From: Bacillota bacterium
GTDB taxonomy: Bacteria; Bacillota; Dehalobacteriia; UBA4068
Assembly (NCBI GenBank): GCA_024679955.1
Contig: JAILCQ010000030.1
Span: 1 to 64,000, forward strand
DNA: 64,000 bases
Direction of reading: 5' to 3'
This document shows, in pieces, positions 37,525-45,940 of the stretch (positions are counted from its first letter, which is position 1; each line of letters starts with the position of its first letter). Under the pieces are notes generated by a model that searched no databases, had not been told where the DNA came from, and saw nothing but the letters and a program-made list of their open reading frames with translations. A program made the position numbers and the translations under genes.

Positions 37525-37977
37525 TCAATTGAGGATACCCGAACTTTCTTCGTACATCAGTATCTCTTCGCCGACCTCCAGTTTCGAGCAAAAAACGTCC
37601 TGGATTTCGGAAATCAACCGATATAACCTGCCTTCCGCGTACAAATAGTCGTTGATGACCGGCTCTTTGGTTATCTCGGCATATGCGGATTCAAAGTCAG
37701 CGGATTCCTCTTCCGTATTTTCGCCCATCATGGCGACAAAACGCAGATTGAACTGCTGCTGGCGCAGCTCGTTGAGGATCGCCATTTGCTCTTTATGCGC
37801 CATCAGGCTTTTTTTTGCTTCTATGTATTGCAAATATTCGGTGCTGGCGGCCAGCATGTCTGCCAATACCGCCGCCTGCCGCCGGATCATTTGTTTGTTT
37901 CCCAATTTTTTACCGGCCTTATTCTTTTGTTGCGCCATGCTTTGCGCCATATCTCCGTAAGTATCTTTGTTGATCAT
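37525..37977 (-). CDS. YlbF/YmcA-family protein
   Basis: A 150-residue helical protein of the Com_YlbF family. In Bacillus, YlbF, YmcA and YaaT form a complex that directs RNase Y. The all-helical region AAVLADMLAASTEYLQYIEAKKSLMAHKEQ and the later DFESAYAEITKEPVINDYLYAEGRLYRLISEIQDVF match the family pattern. The ATG at 37977 has GGGGGA upstream; an in-frame start seven codons earlier lacks a site. RNase Y is also encoded in this window, so the regulatory pair exists in the genome. It leads a five-gene operon. Confidence 0.8.
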   Translation of the reverse strand: MINKDTYGDMAQSMAQQKNKAGKKLGNKQMIRRQAAVLADMLAASTEYLQYIEAKKSLMAHKEQMAILNELRQQQFNLRFVAMMGENTEEESADFESAYAEITKEPVINDYLYAEGRLYRLISEIQDVFCSKLEVGEEILMYEESSGILN

Positions 37978-38160
37978 GATTCCCCCACATAGATACACTT
38001 TTCAAGTCTTTCTCGAATTGTTGTATTCGCCAAGAAAACCTATAACCCTTTTTCATGACCAAGGTTTTTGCAGCTTTTGACAAAAGTAAATTTTTCCGTA
38101 CAGGCACAAAACAGCCGCAAGCGCATAGAGTATCCATATAGATTTCGGGGAGGTACTTCC

Positions 38161-38559
38161 ATGCTTATTCATTCCGTACGCAAAGGTGAAACTCTATGGC
38201 AGATCGCCAAAGCCCACAATATTTCTTTGGCGGCTTTGTTGGCGGCCAATCCGCAGATCGCGGACCCCAATTCCATCGTTCCCGGCACGGCGGTGAACGT
38301 GCCCACCGTATGGCAGGAGGAAACGAACCCAGCGGCCAGGCCGGATCAGGAAGCGGTAAAACCGTTTGTTTACACTTCCCAACCGGGAGAAACCTTGATG
38401 AACATTGCGGAAATCACCGATACGCCATTGGGAAAACTGATTTACTACAATCGCCAGTTTTCCCGGGTGGAGCCTTTGCCCGATCACAGCCGCGTGATCA
38501 TTCCGGCCAGGGAATCCTATCCGGCGGAAATCCGCGGCCAGAATCCGCGACGGCGGTAA
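38161..38559 (+). CDS. Protein with two LysM domains, no signal peptide
   Basis: A 132-residue protein made of two LysM repeats. The first is IHSVRKGETLWQIAKAHNIS through VPGTAVNVPT (about 3-48). The second is VYTSQPGETLMNIAEI through HSRVIIPA (about 71-118). LysM binds GlcNAc-containing glycans such as peptidoglycan. No signal peptide or membrane helix is seen, even in the upstream in-frame sequence. This resembles spore-coat or cortex LysM proteins more than secreted hydrolases. The ATG at 38161 has GGGGAGG upstream. A TTGACA lies about 65 bases upstream but has no good -10. It is divergent from ylbF. Confidence 0.85.
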   Translation: MLIHSVRKGETLWQIAKAHNISLAALLAANPQIADPNSIVPGTAVNVPTVWQEETNPAARPDQEAVKPFVYTSQPGETLMNIAEITDTPLGKLIYYNRQFSRVEPLPDHSRVIIPARESYPAEIRGQNPRRR

Positions 38560-38566
38560 CGTACAA

Positions 38567-38600
38567 AAAGCCGCTCCTGCCGGCAGGAACGGCTTTCTTT
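38567..38600 (+). terminator. Terminator of the LysM gene
   Basis: AAAGCCG-TCCTGCC pairs with GGCAGGA-CGGCTTT with one mismatch, followed by CTTTTAT. It lies 8 bases past the stop. Confidence 0.8.
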
Positions 38601-38703
38601 TATAAACGGATTTCCGGCATGCCGCCGACCGGCGCGACGCCCAGCGGGCGGCAAGGGAAAGGCGACGCTGCGGCGAGCCAAACGCCGCGAGCACGTTCAA
38701 ACG

Positions 38704-38904
38704 CTATTGGGTAACCGCGGCGTTCAAGGCGGTCATCAAAGCGTCCACATCGATACCGTGGGCGGTAGCCCCCTGTTCGATATTTTCAAAATGGGCGGCG
38801 GCGCAACCGATGCAACCCATACCAAACTCCATTAAAATCTGGGCGGTTTGCGGCCATTGTTGCACCACGTCCATAATGCCCATGTCTTTGGTAATAGCGG
38901 CCAT
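38704..38904 (-). CDS. DUF1858 redox-disulfide domain protein
   Basis: A 66-residue protein that is a single DUF1858 domain. The pattern is ITKDMGIMDVVQQWPQTAQILMEFGMGCIGCAAA, with a CxxC (CIGC) that could form a redox disulfide or bind metal. The family is found alone or fused to hybrid-cluster and other redox enzymes in anaerobes. The ATG at 38904 has AGGAGGTG 6 bases upstream. It lies 190 bases after gdh on the same strand, so read-through from gdh is plausible. The exact function is unknown. Confidence 0.85.
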   Translation of the reverse strand: MAAITKDMGIMDVVQQWPQTAQILMEFGMGCIGCAAAHFENIEQGATAHGIDVDALMTALNAAVTQ

Positions 38905-38937
38905 GTTCACACCTCCTCTTGATCCTTGATGAAAGCA

Positions 38938-39054
38938 GGCGCGAACCTGCCAAACATAGACTGTCCATATTCCCGCCGCCCTATCCGTCTTTGGAAGGGC
39001 CGGGAATATGTATTTGCTTTACAAGTTGCAGGCAGCGCATAGGCGCTGCCTGCA
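38938..39054 (-). repeat. Three consecutive hairpins between gdh and the DUF1858 gene
   Basis: The hairpins are GCAGGCAGCGC/GCGCTGCCTGC (39028-39053), CATATTCCCG/CGGGAATATG with a 20-base loop (about 38966-39008), and GCAGG/CCTGC (38938-38955). None has a T run on the minus strand, so they are not plain terminators. They may be processing or stabilising elements, or a partial attenuator. Confidence 0.5.
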
Positions 39055-39095
39055 GTCTGTAACATTGCAATTCTCGCAATCCGCAAAGCAAAGGA

Positions 39096-40433
39096 TTAAA
39101 CGATGCCCTGGGCGATCATGGCGTCGGCAACTTTTACGAAACCGCCGATGTTGGCGCCTTTCACATAGTTACAGTAATCGCCTTCCTGACCGTATTCGCG
39201 GCAGGTTTCATGGATGTCGGACATGATCTGTTGCAATTTGGCGTCCACTTCTTCAGAGGTCCAATTGTAACGCATGCTGTTTTGGGACATTTCCAAACCG
39301 GAAACCGCTACGCCGCCGGCATTGGAAGCTTTACCGGGAGAGTAAAGGATTTTGGAAGCCAGAATGGCGTCAACGGCGCCTTTGGTGGAGGACATATTGG
39401 AACCTTCGGCAATGCATTTGCAGCCGTTTTTAATTAAGGTCTTGGCGTCTTCTTCGTTCAATTCGTTCTGCGTCGCGGTGGGGCAAGCGATATCGCAGGG
39501 AACTTCCCACGGTTTGCGGCCTTCGCGATATTCCAGACCGAATTTATCGGCGAAGTCTTTAATGGGACGGCGATATACGGTCCACAAGGGTTTGAGGAAT
39601 TCCAATTTTTCGCCTTTGATGCCGTCGGGATCGTAAACATAGCCGTAAGGATCGCCTACGGTAACGACTTTGCCGCCCAACTGATTGACTTTTTCAATCA
39701 GGAAGGTACCGACATTGCCGCCGCCGGAATTGACCACGGTTTTGCCTTCCAGGCTGTCGCCTTTGGTGGCCAACATGGCTTGCGCGAAATAGATAACGCC
39801 GTAACCGGTAGCTTCCGGACGGATCAAGCTGCCGCCGAAGCTGCGGCCTTTACCGGTGAGAACGCCGGTGAATTCATTGGCGATTCTTTTGTATTGACCG
39901 AACATATAAGCCACTTCTCTGGCGCCTACGCCGATGTCGCCGGCGGGAACGTCCAGGTTGGGGCCGATGTGCCGGTACAGTTCCGTCATGAAAGATTGGC
40001 AGAAGCGCATGACTTCGTTGTCGGATTTGCCAACGCCGTCAAAGTCCGCGCCGCCTTTGCCGCCGCCCATGGGCAGAGTGGTCAGGCTGTTTTTAAAGAC
40101 CTGCTCGAAAGCTAAGAATTTCAGGGTGCCCAAGGTCACGCTGGGATGGAAGCGAAGACCGCCTTTGTAGGGGCCGATCGCGCTGTTCATCTGCACGCGG
40201 TAACCGCGGTTGACTTGGATCTCGCCTTTGTCGTCGACCCAAGGGACCCGGAACATGACGACCCGTTCAGGCTCGACCATTCTTTCCAGGATTTTGTTAT
40301 CCGCATATTTGGGGTTGGCGTTGATATAGTCGGCCAGAGTCAAAACGACCTCTTCTACCGCCTGGTGAAATTCCGGTTCGCCGGGGTTTTTGGCTTTCAC
40401 GTTCTCCATGAATTTTGCCACATCAAAAGACAT
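39096..40433 (-). CDS. gdhA: Glutamate dehydrogenase, NADP-type hexameric
   Basis: A 445-residue GDH interconverting glutamate and 2-oxoglutarate plus ammonia. Catalytic segments are GPYKGGLRFHPSV, MGGGKGGADFD (122-132, catalytic Lys) and DVPAGDIGVGAREV. The dinucleotide fold is VVNSGGGNVGTFLIEK followed by TVGDPYGYVYDPDGI. Length and motifs match the small NADP-type hexamers, though the coenzyme loop (GGGNVG, GDP) differs slightly from the common GSGNVA/SDS, so preference is uncertain. It has a good promoter, a hairpin/dyad in the leader and an AAGGGAGG site. In Negativicutes, GDH serves ammonia assimilation or glutamate catabolism. Confidence 0.95.
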   Translation of the reverse strand: MSFDVAKFMENVKAKNPGEPEFHQAVEEVVLTLADYINANPKYADNKILERMVEPERVVMFRVPWVDDKGEIQVNRGYRVQMNSAIGPYKGGLRFHPSVTLGTLKFLAFEQVFKNSLTTLPMGGGKGGADFDGVGKSDNEVMRFCQSFMTELYRHIGPNLDVPAGDIGVGAREVAYMFGQYKRIANEFTGVLTGKGRSFGGSLIRPEATGYGVIYFAQAMLATKGDSLEGKTVVNSGGGNVGTFLIEKVNQLGGKVVTVGDPYGYVYDPDGIKGEKLEFLKPLWTVYRRPIKDFADKFGLEYREGRKPWEVPCDIACPTATQNELNEEDAKTLIKNGCKCIAEGSNMSSTKGAVDAILASKILYSPGKASNAGGVAVSGLEMSQNSMRYNWTSEEVDAKLQQIMSDIHETCREYGQEGDYCNYVKGANIGGFVKVADAMIAQGIV

Positions 40434-40453
40434 TCCATTACCTCCCTTTATTC

Positions 40454-40474
40454 TCTATACATTTTATGTATAGA
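40454..40474 (-). promoter_or_regulatory. Perfect dyad in the gdh leader
   Basis: TCTATACAT and ATGTATAGA form a perfect 9-bp inverted repeat with a 3-base centre, about 20 bases upstream of the gdh start and downstream of its promoter. It could be a repressor operator or an RNA hairpin near the ribosome site. Confidence 0.5.
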
Positions 40475-40538
40475 ATTTGCCTTTTAGAGATTCCTTCCAG
40501 AATCCAAAACTAAAAACACTTCCTTCACCCACATAAGA

Positions 40539-40567
40539 ATTGTACCTCTTTTAAGCCCTAAAAACAA
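40539..40567 (-). promoter_or_regulatory. Promoter of gdhA
   Basis: On the minus strand, -35 TTGTTT (40562-40567) and -10 TACAAT (40539-40544) have a 17-base spacer. The inferred leader is about 100 nt. Confidence 0.7.
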
Positions 40568-40666
40568 GCCTTTTACAAAAAGTTTTTCACTTCAGGCAAA
40601 TTTTATTATATTAACGTATTCTCATATCATCACCCGCGATGAGCAGCCCTTTTGTCCTTTTGCCGG

Positions 40667-43600
40667 CTATTGCGCCACCACGTTTTTCTCTCCCAGCAAG
40701 CGGCGCAGGGATTGCAGCAGGCTTTGATCGATATCCACGCCGTGGATGCCGGGAAAGTCGTTATAGGTCTGCAAATCGTTGAAATAGGCCCGCACTTCTA
40801 TCATACCCGGATAATCCGACATCAGGCTGCGGGCTTGCTGCAGCACGGTTGGATCCTGGGAATCGGCAAAGCGCAAATACAGCTTTAACGGGGCTTGTAC
40901 ATCGTCCACGGTCAATTCCGCCATACCGTTTTCGTTGCGCACCCGGGCAGCCAGCAACACGGCCCGGCTTTCCGCCAGCATAGGCTGGAGCTTTTCATAG
41001 GCTTTGGGGAACACCGTGCAATGGATGGCGTTTTGCTGGTCTTCCAGCACAAAGCCGGCCATGGGTTCCCCTTTTTTGGTGATGCGCCGGGTCAAGCCGC
41101 TGATCAGTCCCGCGGTTTTGATCCGCAGGCCGTTTTCCGCCTCCGCCAGTTGGCCGATGCGATGGCTGGCCTTGCGGTACAGCTGCTCCCCGTACACGTC
41201 CAAAGGATGGCCGCTGACATAAAAGCCGATCATCTCCTTTTCCATGGCCAACAGCTGTTTGAACGGATATTCCGGCGTTTCGATCAATTGCAGGGTAGCG
41301 CCGCCGGAAACGTCGTCCATACCGAAATCGAACAAAGACAGCTGATCGCTGGCTTTGTCGGCCTCGGCTTTTTTGGAAAGCTCCAGGGCTCGGTCGATGG
41401 AAGCCAGCATGGTGGCCCGGTTGCTGCCCAGGCCGTCCAAAGCGCCGCAGCGGATCAGGCTTTCCAGCACCTTACGGTTCAGCAATTGCCGCTGGCACAG
41501 ATCCGCCAGGGAGGCATAGGGGCCGTTGGCCTCTCTTTCTTCCACGATCCTCTTCACCGCTTCCCGGCCCACATTTTTCACGGCGCTCATGGCATAGCGG
41601 ATCTTGCCGTCCACCACGCTGAATTTGATATCGCTCTCATTGATGGAGGGCGGCAGGACGGCTATGCCCATGCGTTTGCATTCCTCGATATATTCCGGCA
41701 CCTTGTCCACGGTATCCATCACCGAGGTCATCATGGCGGCCATGAATTCCGAAGGATAATTGGCTTTCAGCCAGGCGGTGCGATAGGATACCAAGGCGTA
41801 AGCCGCGCTGTGGCTTTTATTGAAGCCGTATTCGCCGAATTTTTTCAGCAGCTCGAAAATGTCTTCCGCCGTTTTCTGGTCAATACTGTTATTTTTGCAG
41901 CCGTTGACAAAATCGTCCCGGGCGGCGTTGATGATCTCGATCTTCTTTTTGCCCATGGCCCGGCGGATCATATCCGCTTTGCCCAGAGAGAAGCCCCCCA
42001 ACACCTGGACGATTTGCATCACCTGTTCCTGGTAGAGGATCACGCCGTAGGTTTCCCGGACGATATTTTCCATGGAAGGATGAACGTAGGTGACTTTTTT
42101 CAAGCCGTGTTTGCCGTCGATAAAGTCGTCCACCATACCGCTGCCCAGGGGCCCCGGCCGGTACAAAGCCACCAAAGCGATGATATCCTCGAAGCGCTCC
42201 GGCCGCAGGTTTTTCAATATCTTGCGCATGCCTTCGCTTTCCAACTGAAAAACGGCGATGGCGTCGCCTTCGCTGAGCATGGCGTAGGTGGCGGGGTCGT
42301 CCAGGGGAATGGCGTCGATGTCGATTTTCAAACCGCTGCTTTTTTCGATGTTTTCCACAGCGTCGTCGATCACGGACAAGGTGCGCAGGCCCAGCAGATC
42401 CATTTTCACCAGACCGCAGGCCTCCACCTGTTCCTTGGGGTATTGGGTAGTGACGCTGCCGTCTTTATTGTCCTTTTGCACCGGCATATAGCTGATCACT
42501 TCGTCCTGGGCGATGGCCACGCCGGCGGCGTGTTTGCCGCAATGGCTGGGCATGCCCTGTATCTTATCGGCAATATCCAACAGCTCTTTCACTTGCGGGT
42601 CGTTATCGTAAATATTCCGCAGATCCGGGCTGAGCTCCATGGCTTTGGCGATGGTTTTGATCTTCGGGTCTTCCGGCATCAGCTTGACCACTTTGTCCAC
42701 GTCCGCATAGGGCATATTCAAAACCCGGCCCACTGCCCGCACTGCACCTTTCATCAACATAAAGTTAAAGGTGACGATTTGCGAAACATGATCTTCCCCA
42801 TATTTATGAACCAGATAATCCACCACTTCCCCCCGGCGCAAATCGCTGATATCCGTATCGATATCCGGCGGCGTCACCCGTTCCGGGTTCAAAAAACGCT
42901 CAAACAGCAAATTGTAACGCAGGGGGTCGATATTGGTGATGCCCAGGCAATAGGCGACGATGCTGCCGGCGGCGCTGCCCCGGCCCGGCCCTACGGAAAT
43001 GCCCTGCCGCCGGGCGTAATTGATCATATCCCAGACGATCAAAAAATAGCCGGGGAAATCCAAACGGTTGATGATGGACAGCTCATATTCCATTCTTTCC
43101 CGGATCTCCGGCGTGACCGGCCGGTACAAACGGTTCAGCCCCTCTTCGCACAGATGGCGCAAATAGCTTTGCAGGTCGTAACCGGCAGGCGCCTGATAAT
43201 TGGGCATATACAGCTTGCCGAATTCAAAATCCACCTGGCAGCGGTCGGCGATCTCCACGGTGTTGCGCAGGGCGTCCGGCCGGTCGGCAAACAAAGCCGC
43301 CATTTCCTCTTCGGTTTTCAGATAAAACTGATCGTTGGCAAAACGCATGCGGTTTTCATCGGAACGGATTTTACCGGTTTGGATGCAGAGCAGGATGTCA
43401 TGCATTTCCGCGTCGGCGGCGTCCACATAATGCAAGTCGTTGGTAGCCACCACCTTCAGGGATAATTCGTCGGCGATGCGCAGCAAATGAGGCAGGCAAA
43501 TCAATTCTTCCCGCAGGCCGTGATTCTGTATTTCGATAAAATAATGCTCCGGGCCGAAGATATCCAGATATTCCCGGGCGATGCTTTTGGCCCCCTCGAT

Positions 43601-44047
43601 ATCGCCGCTGAGTATTTTTTCCGGCACTTCCCCGGCGATGCAGGCGGACATGCAGATGATCCCCTTGCTGTAACGGCGCAGCACCTCCTTGTCCACCCGG
43701 GGCTTATAATAAAAGCCCTCCAGGGAACCGATGGAAACGATCTTGCACAGATTGCGGTAGCCTTCATTGGTTTCCGCCAGCAAAATCAAATGGCAGGCCG
43801 TGTCCCCTTTGCGGCCGCTGCGGGAAAAACGGTCGTTGCAGACATAAACCTCGCAGCCGATGATCGGCTTGATCCCCGCCTTTTTCGCCTGGGTGTAGAA
43901 ATGGATGGCGCCGTACATGACGCCATGATCGGTGATGGCGCAGGCGGGCATGCCGTAGGCCGCGGCACGGGTCACCAAATCGTCGATTTTGGCCGCGCCG
44001 TCCAATAAGCTGTATTCCGTATGATTATGCAGATGCACAAATGCCAT
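40667..44047 (-). CDS. dnaE: DNA polymerase III alpha subunit
   Basis: A 1126-residue C-family replicative polymerase. The N-terminal PHP domain starts FVHLHNHTEYSLLDGAAKI with AITDHGVMYGAI. The polymerase active site includes GRGSAAGSIVAYCLGIT and PDIDTDISDLRRGEV (catalytic Asp pair). KMDLLGLRTL, ALYRPGPLGSGM and YGVILYQEQVMQI follow. After the helix-hairpin-helix region comes an OB domain (about 970-1060). Size fits a DnaE1/DnaE-type enzyme without the exonuclease of PolC. It is 36 bases after radC. No terminator is evident before the gdh promoter region. Confidence 0.97.
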   Translation of the reverse strand: MAFVHLHNHTEYSLLDGAAKIDDLVTRAAAYGMPACAITDHGVMYGAIHFYTQAKKAGIKPIIGCEVYVCNDRFSRSGRKGDTACHLILLAETNEGYRNLCKIVSIGSLEGFYYKPRVDKEVLRRYSKGIICMSACIAGEVPEKILSGDIEGAKSIAREYLDIFGPEHYFIEIQNHGLREELICLPHLLRIADELSLKVVATNDLHYVDAADAEMHDILLCIQTGKIRSDENRMRFANDQFYLKTEEEMAALFADRPDALRNTVEIADRCQVDFEFGKLYMPNYQAPAGYDLQSYLRHLCEEGLNRLYRPVTPEIRERMEYELSIINRLDFPGYFLIVWDMINYARRQGISVGPGRGSAAGSIVAYCLGITNIDPLRYNLLFERFLNPERVTPPDIDTDISDLRRGEVVDYLVHKYGEDHVSQIVTFNFMLMKGAVRAVGRVLNMPYADVDKVVKLMPEDPKIKTIAKAMELSPDLRNIYDNDPQVKELLDIADKIQGMPSHCGKHAAGVAIAQDEVISYMPVQKDNKDGSVTTQYPKEQVEACGLVKMDLLGLRTLSVIDDAVENIEKSSGLKIDIDAIPLDDPATYAMLSEGDAIAVFQLESEGMRKILKNLRPERFEDIIALVALYRPGPLGSGMVDDFIDGKHGLKKVTYVHPSMENIVRETYGVILYQEQVMQIVQVLGGFSLGKADMIRRAMGKKKIEIINAARDDFVNGCKNNSIDQKTAEDIFELLKKFGEYGFNKSHSAAYALVSYRTAWLKANYPSEFMAAMMTSVMDTVDKVPEYIEECKRMGIAVLPPSINESDIKFSVVDGKIRYAMSAVKNVGREAVKRIVEEREANGPYASLADLCQRQLLNRKVLESLIRCGALDGLGSNRATMLASIDRALELSKKAEADKASDQLSLFDFGMDDVSGGATLQLIETPEYPFKQLLAMEKEMIGFYVSGHPLDVYGEQLYRKASHRIGQLAEAENGLRIKTAGLISGLTRRITKKGEPMAGFVLEDQQNAIHCTVFPKAYEKLQPMLAESRAVLLAARVRNENGMAELTVDDVQAPLKLYLRFADSQDPTVLQQARSLMSDYPGMIEVRAYFNDLQTYNDFPGIHGVDIDQSLLQSLRRLLGEKNVVAQ

Positions 44048-44083
44048 GTTTCGCTCCCTATCGCTTCCAAAACAAATCTCAAA

Positions 44084-44782
44084 CTAAAACATCATGCCTT
44101 TGGCGGCCAGGCTGATATAGCGGTTGCCGCTGACGATGATATGATCGGTGACGCTGATATTGATCTCGTTCAACACCGTTACCAACCGTTTGGTCAATTT
44201 GACGTCGCCGACGCTGGCCTGCAGGCTGCCGCCGGGATGGTTGTGGCTCAGCACCACGCTGTTGGCTTTATAGGCCAGGGCCTTTTCCACCACCAGACGG
44301 GGATATACCGATACTTCGTTGATCGTGCCTTCATTGACCAGCACGGCCTGGATCAGACGGTTCTGATTGTCCAGGCATAATAAGTAAAACTTCTCATAGG
44401 CGCAGCCGATAAACAGGCTGACGCAATATTCGCCCAGGGTATAGACGTTGTCGAACAGCAGGCGGTCGCCCCATTTGGACAATTGATAGCTGCGGCAGAT
44501 CTGCGGGATCAAGGCCAGAAAGGAAGCGGCGTTGGGGCCGACGCCTTTCACATCCAGCAATTGCCGGTACTCCGCGTCCAATACCCCGGACAAACCGCCG
44601 AACTGTTGGATCAAACGATGGGCCAATTCATTTGTATCCCTGTACGGTATGGCATAAAACAGCAGCAATTCCAACACCTGATGGTCGTCGAACTGGTCCA
44701 ATCCTTCCTGCAGCGCCCGTTTTTTCAGCCGTTCCCGATGGCCGCTATGAATATTCTTTGCCGGTTTCTCTTTTTCTGCCAT
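44084..44782 (-). CDS. radC: RadC-family JAB domain protein
   Basis: A 232-residue RadC homolog. The N-terminal helix-hairpin-helix region includes LLDVKGVGPNAASFL. The C-terminal JAMM domain has the zinc motif SHNHPGGSLQASVGD and ends DHIIVSGNRYISLAAKG. The biochemical role is unsettled: the old DNA-repair assignment is doubtful, and the fold suggests a metallohydrolase. In the usual HxHPxGxxxPSxxD pattern the Pro-Ser is replaced by Gln-Ala-Ser-Val. It lies between the CobS-like gene and dnaE. Confidence 0.88.
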   Translation of the reverse strand: MAEKEKPAKNIHSGHRERLKKRALQEGLDQFDDHQVLELLLFYAIPYRDTNELAHRLIQQFGGLSGVLDAEYRQLLDVKGVGPNAASFLALIPQICRSYQLSKWGDRLLFDNVYTLGEYCVSLFIGCAYEKFYLLCLDNQNRLIQAVLVNEGTINEVSVYPRLVVEKALAYKANSVVLSHNHPGGSLQASVGDVKLTKRLVTVLNEINISVTDHIIVSGNRYISLAAKGMMF

Positions 44783-44828
44783 AAATCTTTCTCATTTCCT
44801 GATTCGCAAATCCAAAACGTTTCTGCCA

Positions 44829-45599
44829 TCATACCATTATGCTGCCGAACAAAAGCCAGGCCAGCAAAAACAGCAATTCGCCGCAAGCCACGCCTGCGCC
44901 ATAGCAGGCCTCATCCAAACCGCCGGCGCTGAAATGCCTTTGACCGGCAAATATGTATACGCCCAATAAGGCGGTGACCAGCGACATCAGCATAGTCAAG
45001 CCGCTCAAAGGCAACAGGATCAACAAGGATAAGCCGGAGCAAATCCAAAAGCTCCTTTTGCTGAAGCCTTTATGCAGCCATGCCGGCTCCGCGGCGGGAA
45101 AACCGTATACCAGCCATGCCAGCAGCCAACGGGAAAAAACCGGCGCGGCGATCAAAGGCGCGGCGCCGATCATCCGCCAGCGCAGCAGCAACAGATAAGC
45201 GATGTACAACACACACAGCCATACAGCGCCCCAACCGGCGGCCATTTTGCTGAAACGGAAAGCAGCCTTTTCCCGCCTTTCCTGCCAATCCGTAGGCAGC
45301 AAAGGGGTTTCCCCCGTTTCCGGGAAAACGCCACGCCGGCCCCCGTCCACCAGGGCCATCAAATCCTGCAAAAACAAACCGCCGCCCAAGAGCAGATTCG
45401 CTGCCGTCAATGCGGCGGCGGCGATGGGCAAAGGGATGGCAAGAAGCAAACGCGCCACACCCAGCAGGCAAAGGCCGCAAAGCAGGCCCAGCAAAGGCAG
45501 AAAGCGCAGGGCTTTCGGCAAAAGGTTTTGATCCCGCCGGTATTTGCCCGGCACGATCAAGTAGGTATACCTGGCCAGGAGCAACAAAAACAGCTTCAT
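44829..45599 (-). CDS. CobS-like membrane protein with degenerate active-site motifs
   Basis: A 256-residue polytopic protein whose length, membrane pattern and motif spacing follow cobalamin synthase (CobS, adenosylcobinamide-GDP ribazoletransferase). The N-terminal RRDQNLLPKALRFLPLLGLLCG fits the CobS start. The first CobS motif, normally GGLHLDGLADTADG, appears as GGLFLQDLMALVDG (about 73-86). The C-terminal motif, normally GGxTGDxxGA, appears as GGLDEACYGA. The substrate/metal His and most Asp residues are therefore replaced. The fold assignment is moderate; loss of catalytic residues is seen directly if the alignment holds. It lies 14 bases after a coiled-coil gene and shows no other cobalamin gene nearby. 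Function unknown. Confidence 0.55.
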   Translation of the reverse strand: MKLFLLLLARYTYLIVPGKYRRDQNLLPKALRFLPLLGLLCGLCLLGVARLLLAIPLPIAAAALTAANLLLGGGLFLQDLMALVDGGRRGVFPETGETPLLPTDWQERREKAAFRFSKMAAGWGAVWLCVLYIAYLLLLRWRMIGAAPLIAAPVFSRWLLAWLVYGFPAAEPAWLHKGFSKRSFWICSGLSLLILLPLSGLTMLMSLVTALLGVYIFAGQRHFSAGGLDEACYGAGVACGELLFLLAWLLFGSIMV

Positions 45600-45612
45600 C
45601 TATCCGCATCCT

Positions 45613-45864
45613 TTACGATTTGACATGCTTTTCCAATTCACAGATCCTTTTGTTTTTTTCCCACAGTTGCCGGGCATAATCGCCCACCTGTTTTTTCAAA
45701 CCGGCGTTTTGCCGGCGCAACGTTTCTGTTTCTTTTTTTTGCTGGATTTGGCTTTGATGCAAAAGATCCAGCAATACGCCTCTGCTCAAACGCAAGCTGA
45801 AAACGCTTTCCTGAAGGGCGCGGATTTTATCCTCGTACACATCTTTGCCCAGAGATTCGTCCAT
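45613..45864 (-). CDS. Small coiled-coil protein, function unknown
   Basis: An 83-residue, highly charged protein predicted to be almost entirely helical. A heptad-like coiled coil runs from about residue 12 to the end (IRALQESVFSLRLSRGVL, then KKETETLRRQNAGLKKQ). There is no signal peptide, membrane helix or cysteine. I do not recognise a family. The ATG at 45864 has AAAGGAG 8 bases upstream, supporting a real gene. It lies 76 bases after the PHP phosphoesterase gene and 14 bases before the CobS-like gene. Confidence 0.7.
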   Translation of the reverse strand: MDESLGKDVYEDKIRALQESVFSLRLSRGVLLDLLHQSQIQQKKETETLRRQNAGLKKQVGDYARQLWEKNKRICELEKHVKS

Positions 45865-45940
45865 AAGCCTATCTCCTTTGCCGGTGGATTGGCCGCCGGC
45901 CATACGGCGGCAAAAGTAGTATATGCCTATGCGGATCGGG

